This document shows, in pieces, positions 1 to 11,700 of a stretch of 64,000 nucleotides of DNA. The stretch is from positions 361,267 to 425,266 of the forward strand of contig JAAGOF010000064.1 in NCBI GenBank assembly GCA_010645155.1. Reading direction: 5' to 3'. Source of the stretch: Tigriopus japonicus (taxonomy: Eukaryota; Arthropoda; Copepoda; Harpacticoida; Harpacticidae). Each line of letters starts with the position of its first letter. The stretch's first letter is position 1. Below the pieces are notes generated by a model that was given only the letters and a program-made list of their open reading frames with translations, ran no database searches and was not told the origin of the DNA. The translations under genes and the position numbers were made by a program.

Positions 1-240
1 TTTCAAGAAGTTCGATTACTTCGATATCTCTTTTTAGTCGAAGTGACCAAACCGATGTAGCATATTCCAAGGAGGGCCTCACATAAGTCCGATACAGCTT
101 TGTAAGTACAGACGGTGACCGCGATTGAAAATTCCGTCGGGAGAAATCCCAGAGTGCAATTTGCCTTGGCAACCAACTTCGAACAGTGCAAGCTAAATTT
201 TAGTGGTGGATCCATTATCACTCCCAAGTCCATCTGCTCT
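1..240 (-). mobile_element. Non-LTR retrotransposon (LINE) reverse-transcriptase fragment, broken
   Basis: Read on the minus strand, frames alternate between DLGVIMD followed by LKFS.HCSKLVAKAN and, one frameshift later, LYRTYVRPSLEYATSVW. This is the usual stretch after the RT active site in Jockey/CR1-like LINEs (the 'ERDLGV...YVRPHLEYA' region). The frame is broken at least once and the element runs off the left edge. It is a dead remnant with no coding function. Confidence 0.65.
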
Positions 241-416
241 CTTATTATTCGAGCTGCCCCAGTTTTCTTTTAGAGAGTCGTTGAAAGGACATTTCTTTAC
301 AGGCCAGAGGTTTGGTGAATATTTGTCACTGGCATCAAGAATAAACACCACATTTACTCTGAATAAACGGGTAACCACAAACCAGCTCCAGTCTTCTCAG
401 TTGTTTGATCCGTGAC

Positions 417-722
417 AAGTGATGTTTTTCGAACCAGGAGTGCTGCCAGTTTTGACTCGGAAGTTTATCGGCGTTAAAAGGGCAGGTTGTTTAGAGCTTT
501 TTGAAAAGGCCTAAACAGGGACCAATTTGGCAACACTCGAACTAGTTCGATTTTGAGTTCCATCCATAGTTATAAAAATGAATTTCGAGTTGGCAGTGCT
601 GCCATATTTTATGGCAGATAAGGTCGATTGCCTGTTGAAAAGTTTAGTTGTGGTCAAATTTTTGACCCTAAAAACCAAAATGGCAAAGCTCTGCCAAAAA
701 TCCAACTCGAAACACATCGGTA
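417..722. mobile_element. hAT-type MITE, family A, copy 1
   Basis: A 306-bp element flanked by a perfect 8-bp target duplication TCCGTGAC (409-416 and 723-730). Its ends are inverted repeats around TGATGT(G/T)TTTCGA. A second copy lies at 15671-15977. There is no coding capacity. The 8-bp duplication is what hAT transposases leave, so it was probably mobilised in trans. Confidence 0.8.
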
Positions 723-730
723 TCCGTGAC

Positions 731-1704
731 CTCTAGATGACTCGGGCTGTAATTTCTGAATTGACGCTAAGAATCAAACTTCAAAAAGGATGCTTGCGTT
801 ACAAACAAGGTAGCGTACTCTATGACGTTCAGTTTGTTGAGCTTGTTAAGTTTTAAACGAGAATTGGATTGGTTTTTACAATCCATCCCTGATCAGCAAT
901 ACGTCCAAGGTTGCCCAAGGGCGGCAAACCTGAACACCTTACTTGACCAAATATTTTATAAGAAATCCGCCCCCCTCCCCCCCAAAAATGACATTTTGCA
1001 AATGTACTCATGACTTACAGGGAAATCATTTCCTTGTATCAGTTAAATTCCGAGGATTGTAAAAAAAACCATTTTGACATCGGCCTGCTCTTGGTCAGGC
1101 CATTTTTCCGACCAATGTCCATTTCTCTAGATGTCCGTGGATTAATACATCAGATCTTTGACGTAAATGCCTTCAAATTTTTGAATCCCCCAAAGGAATC
1201 AACTTTATGGAAAAAAGTGTCTTTCCAAAGCACTGTTTGCCAGGAACTCCGCTAAATCTTCATACAACTATGCCTAAAATCTTAAAATTGGCATGCTGAA
1301 CATTTTCGAAACGTAATCGATCATAGTGCACTTCAAATTCGGATATCACATAAGCCAAATAATGCTCATGCTCTAAAGGCCAGGCTCGAGCATAATTTTG
1401 AATATTTTTGACCTAATTGGGTCCATTTCAGATAGGGATCTGTCTTAAAAGATAGATAGGCTGATTTGATTGACAAGACACGTAACGAATGCGGCAGATT
1501 TGAAGAATTTTGGAGGAAAAGTATCGAGTTAAACTTGACAAAAAAAGAAATCCTTTCTCGTCGAGTCGTTTCTTTTGGTGTCATTTGATAGATAGTGTTG
1601 CTCCGCAGTGGGTGTAATTCTGCCTTAAAAGTGAAGTAAACAGAAACTCGGTTTGCTTTCCTAAAGAGCAACACTACTAATCAAGCTTCTTGTTGAATTA
1701 AAAG
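731..1704. other. Non-coding stretch with repeat debris
   Basis: No ORF with gene-like features. Around 1070-1140 there is a fragment of the 'gacatcggcctg' / 'gaccaatgtcc' repeat that recurs at 16010-16090 and in the hairpin element at 18425-18558. Otherwise nothing recognised. Confidence 0.4.
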
Positions 1705-3100
1705 TAGAGCGGCCGAAAATATTTAATTAAAGTAAAATATATTTAATTTAAATATTTTACCGTATTGAGCACTTTTTAAATATTTGGGCTTTTTCTTCCA
1801 AAACTAAAGCAAAATTCCCTTTATTTCTTTTAATTATATTAAAAATCATCATGATTTCCGCATATCTTTTGAAATATTGGCAAACAATCTGACCTTCCCA
1901 AAACAATATTTTCAAAATCTACCTTTTTTTTAAATTAGAGATGCAGGAGGAGGTTTGAGTGATCTCTTCAAAAATCTTATCGCGGGCGGATGAAAGAAGA
2001 GAAAAGGCTTGTTCGGCAACAGTGGGTGGCTCGTGAGAATTTGGGCAGTTGAAGGGTTTTCGCATTTTACAGACCACCCTCATGACTTAGATGCTATGAA
2101 AAATGTCGAATTGCAAGTTTGAACACCTTTGGTTAGGATTTTGGAAAAATGTGCACACTTTATTTGCTCGATCTTGCATGAGAAAATTCACAACAAATGG
2201 CCACTGTTTTTGTATAAGTACAAGTGTAAGTGATGTTACAAGCACTGATTTGAATCCTCAAACTCAAAATCCTTCAAGATAATAAACAAAATGCCGTGTT
2301 TTGTACCTGTTTCTCTTCAATAGCAAAGGTCTTTTTCAGTGTGTGCTATTTTTTAATGAAAAGAGTAATTTTTGCATATTCTTGCAAAACAGAGAGTCAA
2401 TATGTCCAAACTCACCATTCGACATTTTTCATAGCATCTACGTCATAAAGGTGGTGTGTAAAATGCGAAAACCCTTGCACTGACCAAATTCTTACGTTGT
2501 CGAACAAGCCTTTTCTCTTCTTTCATCCGCCCGCGATAAGATTTTTGAAGGGATCACTCAAACCTCCCCCGGCATCTGCCATTGTAAAGCCAATTTTTGA
2601 GGTGAATAGTCAACAACTAAATTGGGAAAGTATTCTGCGTGGGAAAGAAATATTTGGTCGATTTGGCCTTGAAAATTACATTAACGGATTTGAATCTAGA
2701 GAAGAAAAGCACAGCTCCAACCAAAAGATAATTAGGGAAACTCTGGGTTGAATGTTCAACCAAATCTTGGCCAATAACATTTTGATTAAATCTAGGGTAA
2801 AAATAAAGACTGTCAAGAATAACCAATTTTCACATTAATGTTTTCCACCAAAGATTTGTCTACCTGGATTTTCGTCGTTGCAAAATTTTCATCACAGAAT
2901 CGGATTTTGAATACAGAAGAAGCTCTAAGACAGTTCCTGTCTAAGAATACCAATTTATTTCCCCTGAATACCGACAAATTTAATTTTTTTTTTTTTCAAT
3001 ATTTGGGTGCTTTTTAATTTTTTAATATATATTTTGATGTTTTTCCTTAAATATTATTTAAATATTTGGCCTTGAAAATAAAATATTTTCGGCCGCTCTA
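1705..3100. mobile_element. hAT-like non-autonomous element with long internal inverted repeat
   Basis: A 1396-bp element with 20-bp terminal inverted repeats starting TAGAGCGGCCGAAAATATTT at both ends. The flanks are ATTAAAAG (1697-1704) and ATTATAAG (3101-3108), an 8-bp duplication with one mismatch. Inside, roughly 1939-2110 and 2414-2580 are inverted copies of each other, sharing 'cttttctcttctttcatccg'. A relative of that arm lies at about 25200-25330. No transposase is visible. Confidence 0.75.
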
Positions 3101-3723
3101 ATTATAAGCAAGGCCACATCTTTCTTTTGCATGTTGTGAACTTTATTGGTATCGAGATCAGGAAATTCAAAAAAAGTATAATTGATTAGTTCTCATTAGA
3201 AAGACACTTTCTTTATTGCTTTAAGATTGAGCCAGAAATTCTTGAAGTACTTCATGAACTTAGGAAAACGTAAGAAGAAAAAAAGGAAGGAGAGTCGCCT
3301 TTTCGTTCTTTTTTTAAAGCAAGAATTACACTTGTGTAATTATGTTTGCTATGTTTTGATTCTTATAGCACCAGGAAAAAGGACAATCTTTAGGCCACTT
3401 TTGTGCTCCAATTAGTACGTCATGGCCAATATTTAACATTTCAGTAAGGCCCTCTCTCTTTTGTCGCGCTATTTTTCGAAATTCTGCATAGTTATATGTT
3501 TCGTTCATTTCAGAGAAATTTCGAGTTTTCCCATTTTGGAGCCCATTTTTTTGTCCAAGTTATAGTTTTCTTGTCATTTTCATCCGACTTGCATTTTCGT
3601 CTCATATTCATGGTCCAGTTTGCCAATTTCGCTTTCCTTCTAATTTATGGCTTTATTTGCCTTTATTCGGCTAATTTCCAGCACGACAATGACAACGAGT
3701 CCTAAGCAAGCTGATAATATTTC

Positions 3724-3729
3724 TTTATT
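3724..3729 (-). terminator. Putative polyadenylation signal AATAAA of the PPxY membrane-protein gene(s)
   Basis: TTTATT on the plus strand, i.e. AATAAA on the minus strand, about 125 bp beyond the stop at 3855. It is the first canonical signal downstream of the two small membrane-protein genes. Confidence 0.45.
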
Positions 3730-3854
3730 GAAAACTGATGCATGATGCGATATCTTTTCTCGGAGGTGAAAGTACTTATATTAAGTATCTGAAGGTATTT
3801 TATACTTGGTGCACACGTTTGTTTTCGTCGCTCATGCGATTCTATGTTACAGGG

Positions 3855-4912
3855 TTATTTTGAACGATCCAATTTGGATCTGGCAAGGGCATCCTCGAAA
3901 AACAGTGATTCATAATCTGGAGGTTTGTCCTCTTCACAACTCGCAATTTCAGGGTCAATATCAATTTTGACATCGTTTGAACCTGACGTGGTTCCACTTT
4001 GAGATTCTGAAGGCAATGTTAATGCAGTGGGCGCTCGTGTGGAACTGGCAGTAGATCCCACTACGTCCTCATATTTTGGAGGCCTGTAAGTACAACGATG
4101 ACAAGTTTTAGGGCAATTGCATCGAAAGTACAATAATTCGTTCCTTTTTTCGCAAAAGTAACTGTAATGCCATTACAACTGAAAAATGTTGTAATTGTAA
4201 CGACCTAAAAACGCAACAGTACTCGTTGCTTTCAAAATCCTCTGAACTTTTCTGACTTTTTTTATTATAAAAAATGCGAATGATGATTCGCAATGATTCG
4301 CATTGTGGTATAAATTGTGGTAAAGGAACTGAAATATTTAAGGGGCGAGCAGCACAAAACATTAAAAACCGTATTGAAAAAATGTAAGTTTGAAATTAAT
4401 TAATTTTATTAATGAAAAGAACGAGTATATAACGAGTAGGAAATATCAAATGAATGAAAGGGAGTAAAAAGATTCTAACCATGGCCCTCATTAAGAATGT
4501 TCAGCTCCAACATGCTCATTGGGGCAATTTGTGGATTAGAGCAACGTCCTAATCTTGATTTGTTGGAAATTATCATTTCTCATATATCTTTATAGATTTA
4601 GCCAACATAATAGTTTTTATATTCACGCTCATTAATTTGAAAGCAAATAACTTACGGATAGTCCGCAACTGAAGAATTGGTGGATGTGATTCCACGTCGC
4701 AAAAGTGCGGCTCGTCGGTTCTGCTCCATGTTAGAACAAATTTCTTGGACCGTCTCTACACGTGCTCGCTCAAGTTCGGATTGGGCATAATTCTGACCGA
4801 CTTCCTCCAACCACGCCTTGAGTAGCCAAACACGTAGAAATCGAAGGAACAGAAGCACCCCAAAGAACACGACGATCCACGCCAAGTAAATGACAATTGG
4901 AGATCTCGGCAT
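3855..4912 (-). CDS. Small single-pass membrane protein with PPxY motifs (NEDD4-adaptor / Commissureless-like architecture), gene B
   Basis: Two exons, 4656-4912 and 3855-4083, joined at a phase-2 intron (donor CC|GTAAGT, acceptor TTACAG|G); the product is 161 residues. Seen: a hydrophobic segment at residues 5-27, then a charged Arg/Glu-rich helix, then two PY motifs. PPKYEDV is formed just across the splice junction, and PPDYESLF lies near the C-terminus. Known: PPxY motifs bind WW domains of NEDD4-type ubiquitin ligases, and small one-pass proteins with PY motifs (Commissureless, NDFIP, PRRG) carry cargo to endosomes. Inferred: a similar sorting adaptor. The start ATG lies only 15 bp after the stop of gene A, whose C-terminus has the matching PPTYESLF, so the two are probably tandem paralogues. 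Assignment to the Comm family itself is uncertain. Confidence 0.75.
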
Positions 4913-4927
4913 TGTGGAAAGAGTTTC

Positions 4928-5560
4928 TTACGTTCTTTTTGACAGGTTACTATTATTTGGCCCCGAGGGCTCCTCTTCCGGAAAAAGACTTTCGTATGTG
5001 GGTGGGGCCTCGACTTCACCTTAAAAAAGAGGTTGCATTTGCTTAACATGTATCAAATAGTGTGGTTTTGGTTTTGAGTGGCTATTACCAGTCTCAGGCG
5101 ACTTTGGAATTGGTCCCACAAAATTTGTTTGATTAGAGGTGATCTGGTCGTATCGAGGGGGATTATCGGGAATGTTCAAGTTGTTCGATAAGGAACAAGG
5201 TGGCGGTCTGGTATCCGATGGGTTGGTTTCGGACGCCACGGAATAGGTCGCTCGTGGAGGTCTCGAATAGAGGTCGTCATAGGCCTCTCTTTGAGAAGGC
5301 CGAGGGATAGTTCCCACTCGACGATTGGCTTGAACCGGAAATCCTGGTTGGAGGACGGCTCTCGACGGGTGATTTGTTGATCGGGGTTCGCAAGCTTCGG
5401 TGAGAGTGTTGGTGCTGAAGATGTCAGCCAAGGACAAGAGAAAGGATTTGACGCACTTCAAGAGGAGCACGAGTAGGATAAAAATGAACAACCAAAGAAG
5501 AAGGGTCCAGCTGGCGCGCCAGGATGCAAATAAAACTGAAAAGGATAGTGAAGGTTTCAT
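4928..5560 (-). CDS. Small single-pass membrane protein with PPxY motifs, gene A (paralogue of gene B)
   Basis: Two exons, 5089-5560 and 4928-5019, with a 69-bp intron (donor G|GTAATA, acceptor TTTTAAG|GT, phase 1); the product is 187 residues. Seen: a short N-terminus, one strong hydrophobic segment at about residues 17-42 (Leu/Ile/Phe-rich, ending in Lys-Cys), then a long Pro/Ser-rich tail with PPRYDQI and, in exon 2, PPTYESLF followed by an acidic run and the stop. The single membrane segment and clustered PY motifs are those of WW-ligase adaptors. The tail ending ...SLSKRT is coded by ACG TAA G, so the stop overlaps a good splice donor (AAC|GTAAGA). Use of that donor with the gene B exon-2 acceptor would keep frame (both phase 2) and yield a fused PY tail. 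Function inferred from architecture only. Confidence 0.75.
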
Positions 5561-7178
5561 TGTCTCGCATTGTTTTTTTCTGTTGTTGTTGTTGTTAATC
5601 CATCTGTAATATCTCAGAGCTTAACATGGCTGATCCAGAGTGTGTAGAAATTCCAAAATACAATGAATGAGGCATGTACGATCTGATCCAAGACACTAAA
5701 GGAACAAATGCAATTCATATCATTTTTAAAAGTTTGGCTTAAAATTTCTTTTCCTAAACGCCCATGAAATGAACTCATATTTGAGAAGTTAGTTCTAAAC
5801 ATTTTTGAGCACTATGGGGTCCTTTAACGAACAGCTGACTGAGAGGTCACAGTACATAAGACTGGGAGGTCACCTTACAAAACAGCTCCCGATATTGCAC
5901 TCTGACACAAAATTTTGACCTATTTTTGAACTTCTCAATGTTTATTGGACACATAAGAACTAAAATCTTGTTTAATAATACTTAAAGGTTGCACGTTATT
6001 CCTATGTTACTGGTTCCGCTTAAAGGACTCTATTTTAGTTATGCCCGTCAGCTGCTGAGTTATTTTAGTTTGTCTGGTATTTTTGGTTGTTTAGCTCAAA
6101 TAAATCAAAGAAATACAAGCTATGTCCGAAAAAAAAAATTGAAATAGAACAAATTGAAAACCTACGTTTTTAGAGCACTTTCCTTAAAAAGTGTCATTTA
6201 TTACCTGCAAAGACGAAACGACGAAAAAATGTCAAATGTCGATTTTGCATTTTATGAGTTTGAAAAACTAGATATTAGCTCAATAAACAATGTGCCGTAT
6301 TTTTTTAGGAATCCAATTGTTCATAGTTAGTGCGTTTTTGCTTTCTGAGGTAATATAGTTTCACTTAATTTCAATTCAGTGCACTAAAGTAAATACGAGT
6401 ATCTCTCTTGGAAAAGGCATTTAAAAAATCAAATTTTATGGATGTTAGACGATGAAAATGGTCTCGCTTTTATAATATGGTTGAGTTCCAACTTTGGACT
6501 GAACCACCAAAGCCAGGCATCATTCTAGGTTTTCTGTGTCTACCATGAAATGAGTGGCGAGTGAAACCTTACCTTGTTAGGTTTCTCTGAGGATTATCAA
6601 AAATCGACGATTGAAGATCTTATTTTCAAGTCTCTCGCAAAAAGAATGCTGCCCTTTGAATCTCGCTTCGCAAGCAATCAAATTTGAGGCTCATTAAAGC
6701 ATTAGATTTAGCAAACATTTGTTTCAAACCCGTTCAGTCTGGTTCACCGACCCGGCCAAAGCCCATCCGTCTACTTTTACTCCAGAAGGGCCGGCCTTCC
6801 CTTGCTTTTCAGCCTTGCAGGCACAATCTCTATGTGGCAATAGTTACTCACCAATTCCAGGTATGCCTTTGCCAGCCCTAAACATGGCACTGGTAGAAAG
6901 TGGACAAAATAACTGGTAAGTTCCACATCTTCCTCGGCCTGGAACAAAGGGTGGTAGATATCGGCATATGTTGTCGAGGATGCATCGGCAGGTCACGACG
7001 ACACTCGAGGAAATTTACAATCGACTAAGATGGATTCGCGTTTACGCAACCAACTTCCTTCAATCCGAACAGACGTAGAAGAAGAAGTACGAGAGAGGAA
7101 TCAAACTCGTTCGTGTTTTGATCGGCAACGTAATGACGACTCCCCCGGCCATCTTATCCAGCTTGAGTAACACTTATT
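5561..7178. other. Intergenic region
   Basis: AT-rich and without recognisable genes up to about 6.65 kb. From 6.7 to 7.2 kb base composition rises and short open frames appear on both strands, one plus-strand frame around 7030-7165 being rich in Arg/Glu/Asp. I could not assign it to any family. It may be part of a decayed element or untranslated sequence of the neighbouring chromatin gene. Confidence 0.3.
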
Positions 7179-7509
7179 TCAAACGGACTCCCTTACAGCG
7201 AAGGAGTGGAGCCAGCCACAATGCACATCACTAGAACTAATAATGCTGGATAACGTTAGGTTTTGTCCTCTGAGAACGGCCTCGTTGTATTCTTTAAATA
7301 ACTCGGAATTTTCTCGCCCTTTGAATGTACTGTATTCTTGTTGCCTTTCAGCTGTCTTATTTCTTGGTGGCCTGCGAAGTTTCCCTCCTCGACAACCGAC
7401 GCTACAAACACTCGACTGGCTTGCTCCTCCGACGACCGACCGACAAGCAGTTGTGCAAGGCCACTGGGGTCTCCCTCTTTTTCTTCTTTGCCGTCGGCCT
7501 CGTTTATTC
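7179..7509 (-). CDS. Candidate last coding exon of the H15/chromodomain gene
   Basis: Exon 7 of the chromatin gene stops being open exactly at a consensus donor (CG|GTGAGT at 8756), leaving two bases of an unfinished codon. This segment has an acceptor (TCTCTACAG|G at 7510) that supplies the one base needed and then stays open for 109 codons to TGA at 7179. It starts with a very basic run containing RKRGRPQ, an AT-hook core like the two in the N-terminal half of the same protein. The rest (Cys/Ser/Gly-rich, then an acidic-polar tail) is not recognised. The region is GC-rich and open in several frames, so the assignment rests on splice phase and the AT-hook only. Confidence 0.42.
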
Positions 7510-8756
7510 CTGTAGAGAACTTGAAAGCCAGGTTGCCGTCGATCCGGTTTCGAGAGGCCCAATGGGCCCAAGGTGTTGATGAGTGCCCGGGCCAACAAAA
7601 AGCTCTCGGGAGGCTTATGCTGAGGCTTTGAGTACCATTGCCCTCAATAAATTAATCTTCAACTCTACTTAACCCGCGAACGACAGGACTTTAACCTCTG
7701 ATTGATACGGACCAAACTTATGGCTCAAGCTTGCCCGAGGTTTTCCGAGGTTTTTCCTGGTTTCCAAGCCATGTTCGAGAGCAATCTGAAATCGAGGTAT
7801 TTAACGAAACTTGAGGCCCCATATCGCTCTGGATTCTTCTTTACATGAACAAGTCAATGACGAGATTGACGAAAAAATCGACATCGTAACGTTTATTTAT
7901 TGACGAAAGAAACCTGAACATGAATCGAGATACAATCATGGATTTAGTCGTCCATGCCTTCATACGTTGTGCTGGAATAAAAATCAAAGAGCATTTATTA
8001 AAACAAAATGCCGTGAGAGGGAAAGTGTGTTTTGACAAATATATGTCTATCAAAACTATTCTTAACAATAATCTGATTAGAAGATAGTTTCCGGCTTTTA
8101 AATTGATACAAGAAACATTACATCTTTCACAAATTTATTTTGGGCGCAAAAAATATTTGTGCCATAACTCCTGATAATTAGAGATGCGAATATAAGGGCA
8201 CCTCGAATGTACGAGCCAAATCCTGAAGGCCAAAACACACTGATAATGATTAATCCAAAGATCCAAAAAGGCCCAAATTGTATCTTACAAGCCTTATATT
8301 TTTTTAAATAAAACAACAAAGGAGCAGTATGAAGAAAAGACGAGGATAACACTTGATCCAACTACAGGGTAGATTCAGTTTTTACCCTCTTCCAATTATT
8401 CTCTTTTCTTGGACCCTTTCTTACAATTCAAATATTTTGGAGAGGAACACTTCTCCAAGAGAAAATTTTGAAATTTTGACCAGGCCCATAATGGCTAGAT
8501 ATTTTGATGCAAGTTTAAGATTGCAAAATTCGTGATGTCAGTGGTTTCCTCTACAATCACAAAAGAACCATGGAAGTTTTTTATCCACTTTGGTCATCAT
8601 TTGGTCAAAATATTGTTCAGCCAAGCTGATTCTCTCAAGGTGAAAAGAAACATTTAGCCCAAGCTTGAAAGAAATTTGACCTATCGTGTTCAAAGACTTC
8701 ACGTTTTCAAAAAGTATAGTTTGTTCTCAGCGATTTTGTGTAAAAAACGAACTCAC

Positions 8757-11700
8757 CGGAAGCCATTATTGCGTCTTCCAAAGCGAGATCCCGGAGCTGC
8801 AAAAGCCAATCTGGCTACCTTCTTGGGAGCTTCACGCAATCTCTTCTCCTCTACTTGAGACTCTTTTTCCCACTTCTTCATGAATTTTTCAATCATTTCT
8901 TCATCATCTAAATGCTCCTCAGGTTCCCAGGTATCATCAGATGAACGACAACCCTTCCAGCGGATCAAAAACTCGCGTTTTTCGCCCTGGAATATAGAGG
9001 TAAAAAATTAGTCCGAACAAACGTAGACATTCAAATCCAAACACCTTTCACGGATTCCTGCTAATCCCAAGATCTTCAACTTTTCTGACTGGATTTTGGA
9101 TAGTGTTATACTTAAATAGTGAGAATTTTGGCTGAAGTTTCAGTTTGGTAATGCCTCTTGCAACTGAAATGTTCTTAAAAGAAGAAAATTTGCGAAAACA
9201 GTCATCTTATGGGCGTGAGGAAACACTCATTCCCGATAACTAAGTCTTTTCACAACATAAAGTGTATTGTATTGTTCTTGTCCCATGGAAAAGCTGAAAT
9301 AATCAAGTATTTGTACAGTTAAAATCTCCATTTGAATCATGCTTCAACTCTCTCGACTAAAGTTTCAAGAGTTGAAGAGAATCTTGATTGAAGTCAATGG
9401 AGTGGTCATCAACCGACATCTAGCGATCGCCAAGGACGAGCCAGAGGTTTATCCAACTGACTTGAGGTTGGAAGCACCGAACCATCCCTCTCAATCAGAA
9501 ATGAGGATATGATAACTAAGGGTTGAGATTGCTGGCAAATAAAACATTCCTTTTAGGCCCAAAAATTGCAAATAAACGCGTCCAAAATGGCAAATGAGCA
9601 AATTAAATGGCAAATCGACAGGAAAAAATTGCCAAAAACATGGCAAAACTGGCCACCAAATTTGGAAAATGAGCATAATATTTCACAGACTGATAATAAA
9701 ATGTAATTCAATTGGGCCTGCAAAATCTCAGTTTGAACCAATTGATCTTAGCGCCACTTGTGGTCAGATTTAGGCATAGTTGACAGGACATGGTTTTTAA
9801 TGCCACTCTGGGAAACCATCACTTTTTCTGATGGAAATATGCCTTTCTGGTGACGTAGTTGTCTTTCAGCGAAATAATGTTGTCAAGATTGTCAATGATT
9901 GTGTCCAATGATCTGAAAAACCGAATCTGAAATTTTGTTTCCCTGCTTTTTTCCTAAAAATGTCTTATATTTTTGGACCAAAAAGATATATTTTGCATTT
10001 ATTTGCCCAAAAATGACAAATAAACTTTTACAGCTAGCAAATAAACATGTGTTTGGGCATAAAATCCCATTTGCCTGAAATCCGCACCCCTCATGATAAC
10101 ACGAATTCGAGCTTTAACCAACAAAAAAGGGGTAAGGCCAAAACTTCAAACATCAAGAAAAAGGATGTTTGTGCACATCATCCAGAACCTTTCAAGAAAA
10201 GATTGAAAATTGACAAAACAAAAAACAGCCCCGTGTAAAAAGACCTACTAAAGACAATACATGCCCCGGTTTCATGCCCCGATGTATACAACTGTCTTGT
10301 TTTTATGCCATGATACACATTCTACAAGAAAGATTGGCAATCTAACGACAACAAAATCTATAGCTATCGAAACACCCGAAGGATGTTGGGACAAAGGATA
10401 AAGAGACAACATTTGAGAAACCTCACATGATTTCTCTTCCGACAACGTAGCTAGAACCTACGCCGTCTGGGGAAGCACTTACGCTACCTGACAAGTTAGT
10501 AAGCTAGGCTTCCTTTTCAGGTCAGTGTCATAAGGTCGTGCAAGCTAAATGAGATTCTTTAGTGCAAGCAATCGGCCACACCTCGTCTACTACTTAACAG
10601 GGCTGCCAGATGGCGGTTTGGCCCGCCCGATTTTGGTGTATCTGGCGGTTTGAGGCTTCGTCTGGCGGCGAGATTATTTATTTGGCGGGACGGAAAATTC
10701 CGGCGGTATTCTGGCGGTTTACGTTACAGTCTGGCGTTGGGAAATTTCTGTTTGGCGGGGAAGAACATTTTGACAAGTTTCTGGCGGTATTTAACTGAAA
10801 ATCGTGAAATTTGGCGCATTTTCTTTAATATTGTAGGATTAGTTGAAACACAATAGTGTCACACTCTTCTAGCAGAATTCAGCATAACAGAGCTCGAAGT
10901 TACAGCATTAGTTACAAAAAATAAAGTGACCATTTTTTGGCCCATCTCTTTCGTTTTTCTCTTTTTTAAGTTAACTTTCCTGCAATTTCAGATAAACAAC
11001 CAAAAGTAGCGCTTATAATAATCATAATTTATACATTCTGATATGAAAATCTTATAATTAATATAAGAGAGTGCAAAAGAGGAAAGAGTGTGCAAAAGAG
11101 GGCCGTTGAAACTAGTATTGGTAAGCTTGAAGATTTTAGCAAATAGAAGATGCTTTTCAAGCTGAAAAAGGGGCAAGCAAAATGCGCTAGATTGAAAAAA
11201 AAATGTGCTGGCATTGTAAAGAAAGTGTGTTGGGATGAAAAAATATATGCTTGAATGGTAAACAAAGTGTATTGGAATGGCAAATCAATTTTTTGCAATG
11301 ACAAACTCAAATGTCAAAGAAACTGAAGAGTTTTTAAATGATGTTTTAAAAAGGAAATACAAAAAAGCTTTAAAAAATACGACTTTGCGTGTTTCTGGTG
11401 CAAGAAATGCCAAAAAAATCAAACTTTGTAAATATTTGGGTAAAAGGCCAAACAACCAATACACAAAATTTCCAAGTATTTCAACTACTTACAAAAGCAA
11501 CATTTTATGGGTACAAAACATTTCGAAAGTTTCACACTCATGATTATTAGCTTGAATATGATGGTGGTTTGCTTTATTTTTTGTCTAATTTGGTCTTACT
11601 GATAAACTCAAATTCAAAGTCTCTTTCTATCTAAATGAGGGCAAATGTGTGCGAAAAATGTGCCTTATTAAACTGTATCAACCCAAAGGATGCTTGATAA

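Noticed and set aside
6700..7165. Possible integrase-tail-like reading of an LTR element
   Set aside because: Only a vague Arg/Glu-rich resemblance over a short frame; no RT, RNase H or LTR nearby.
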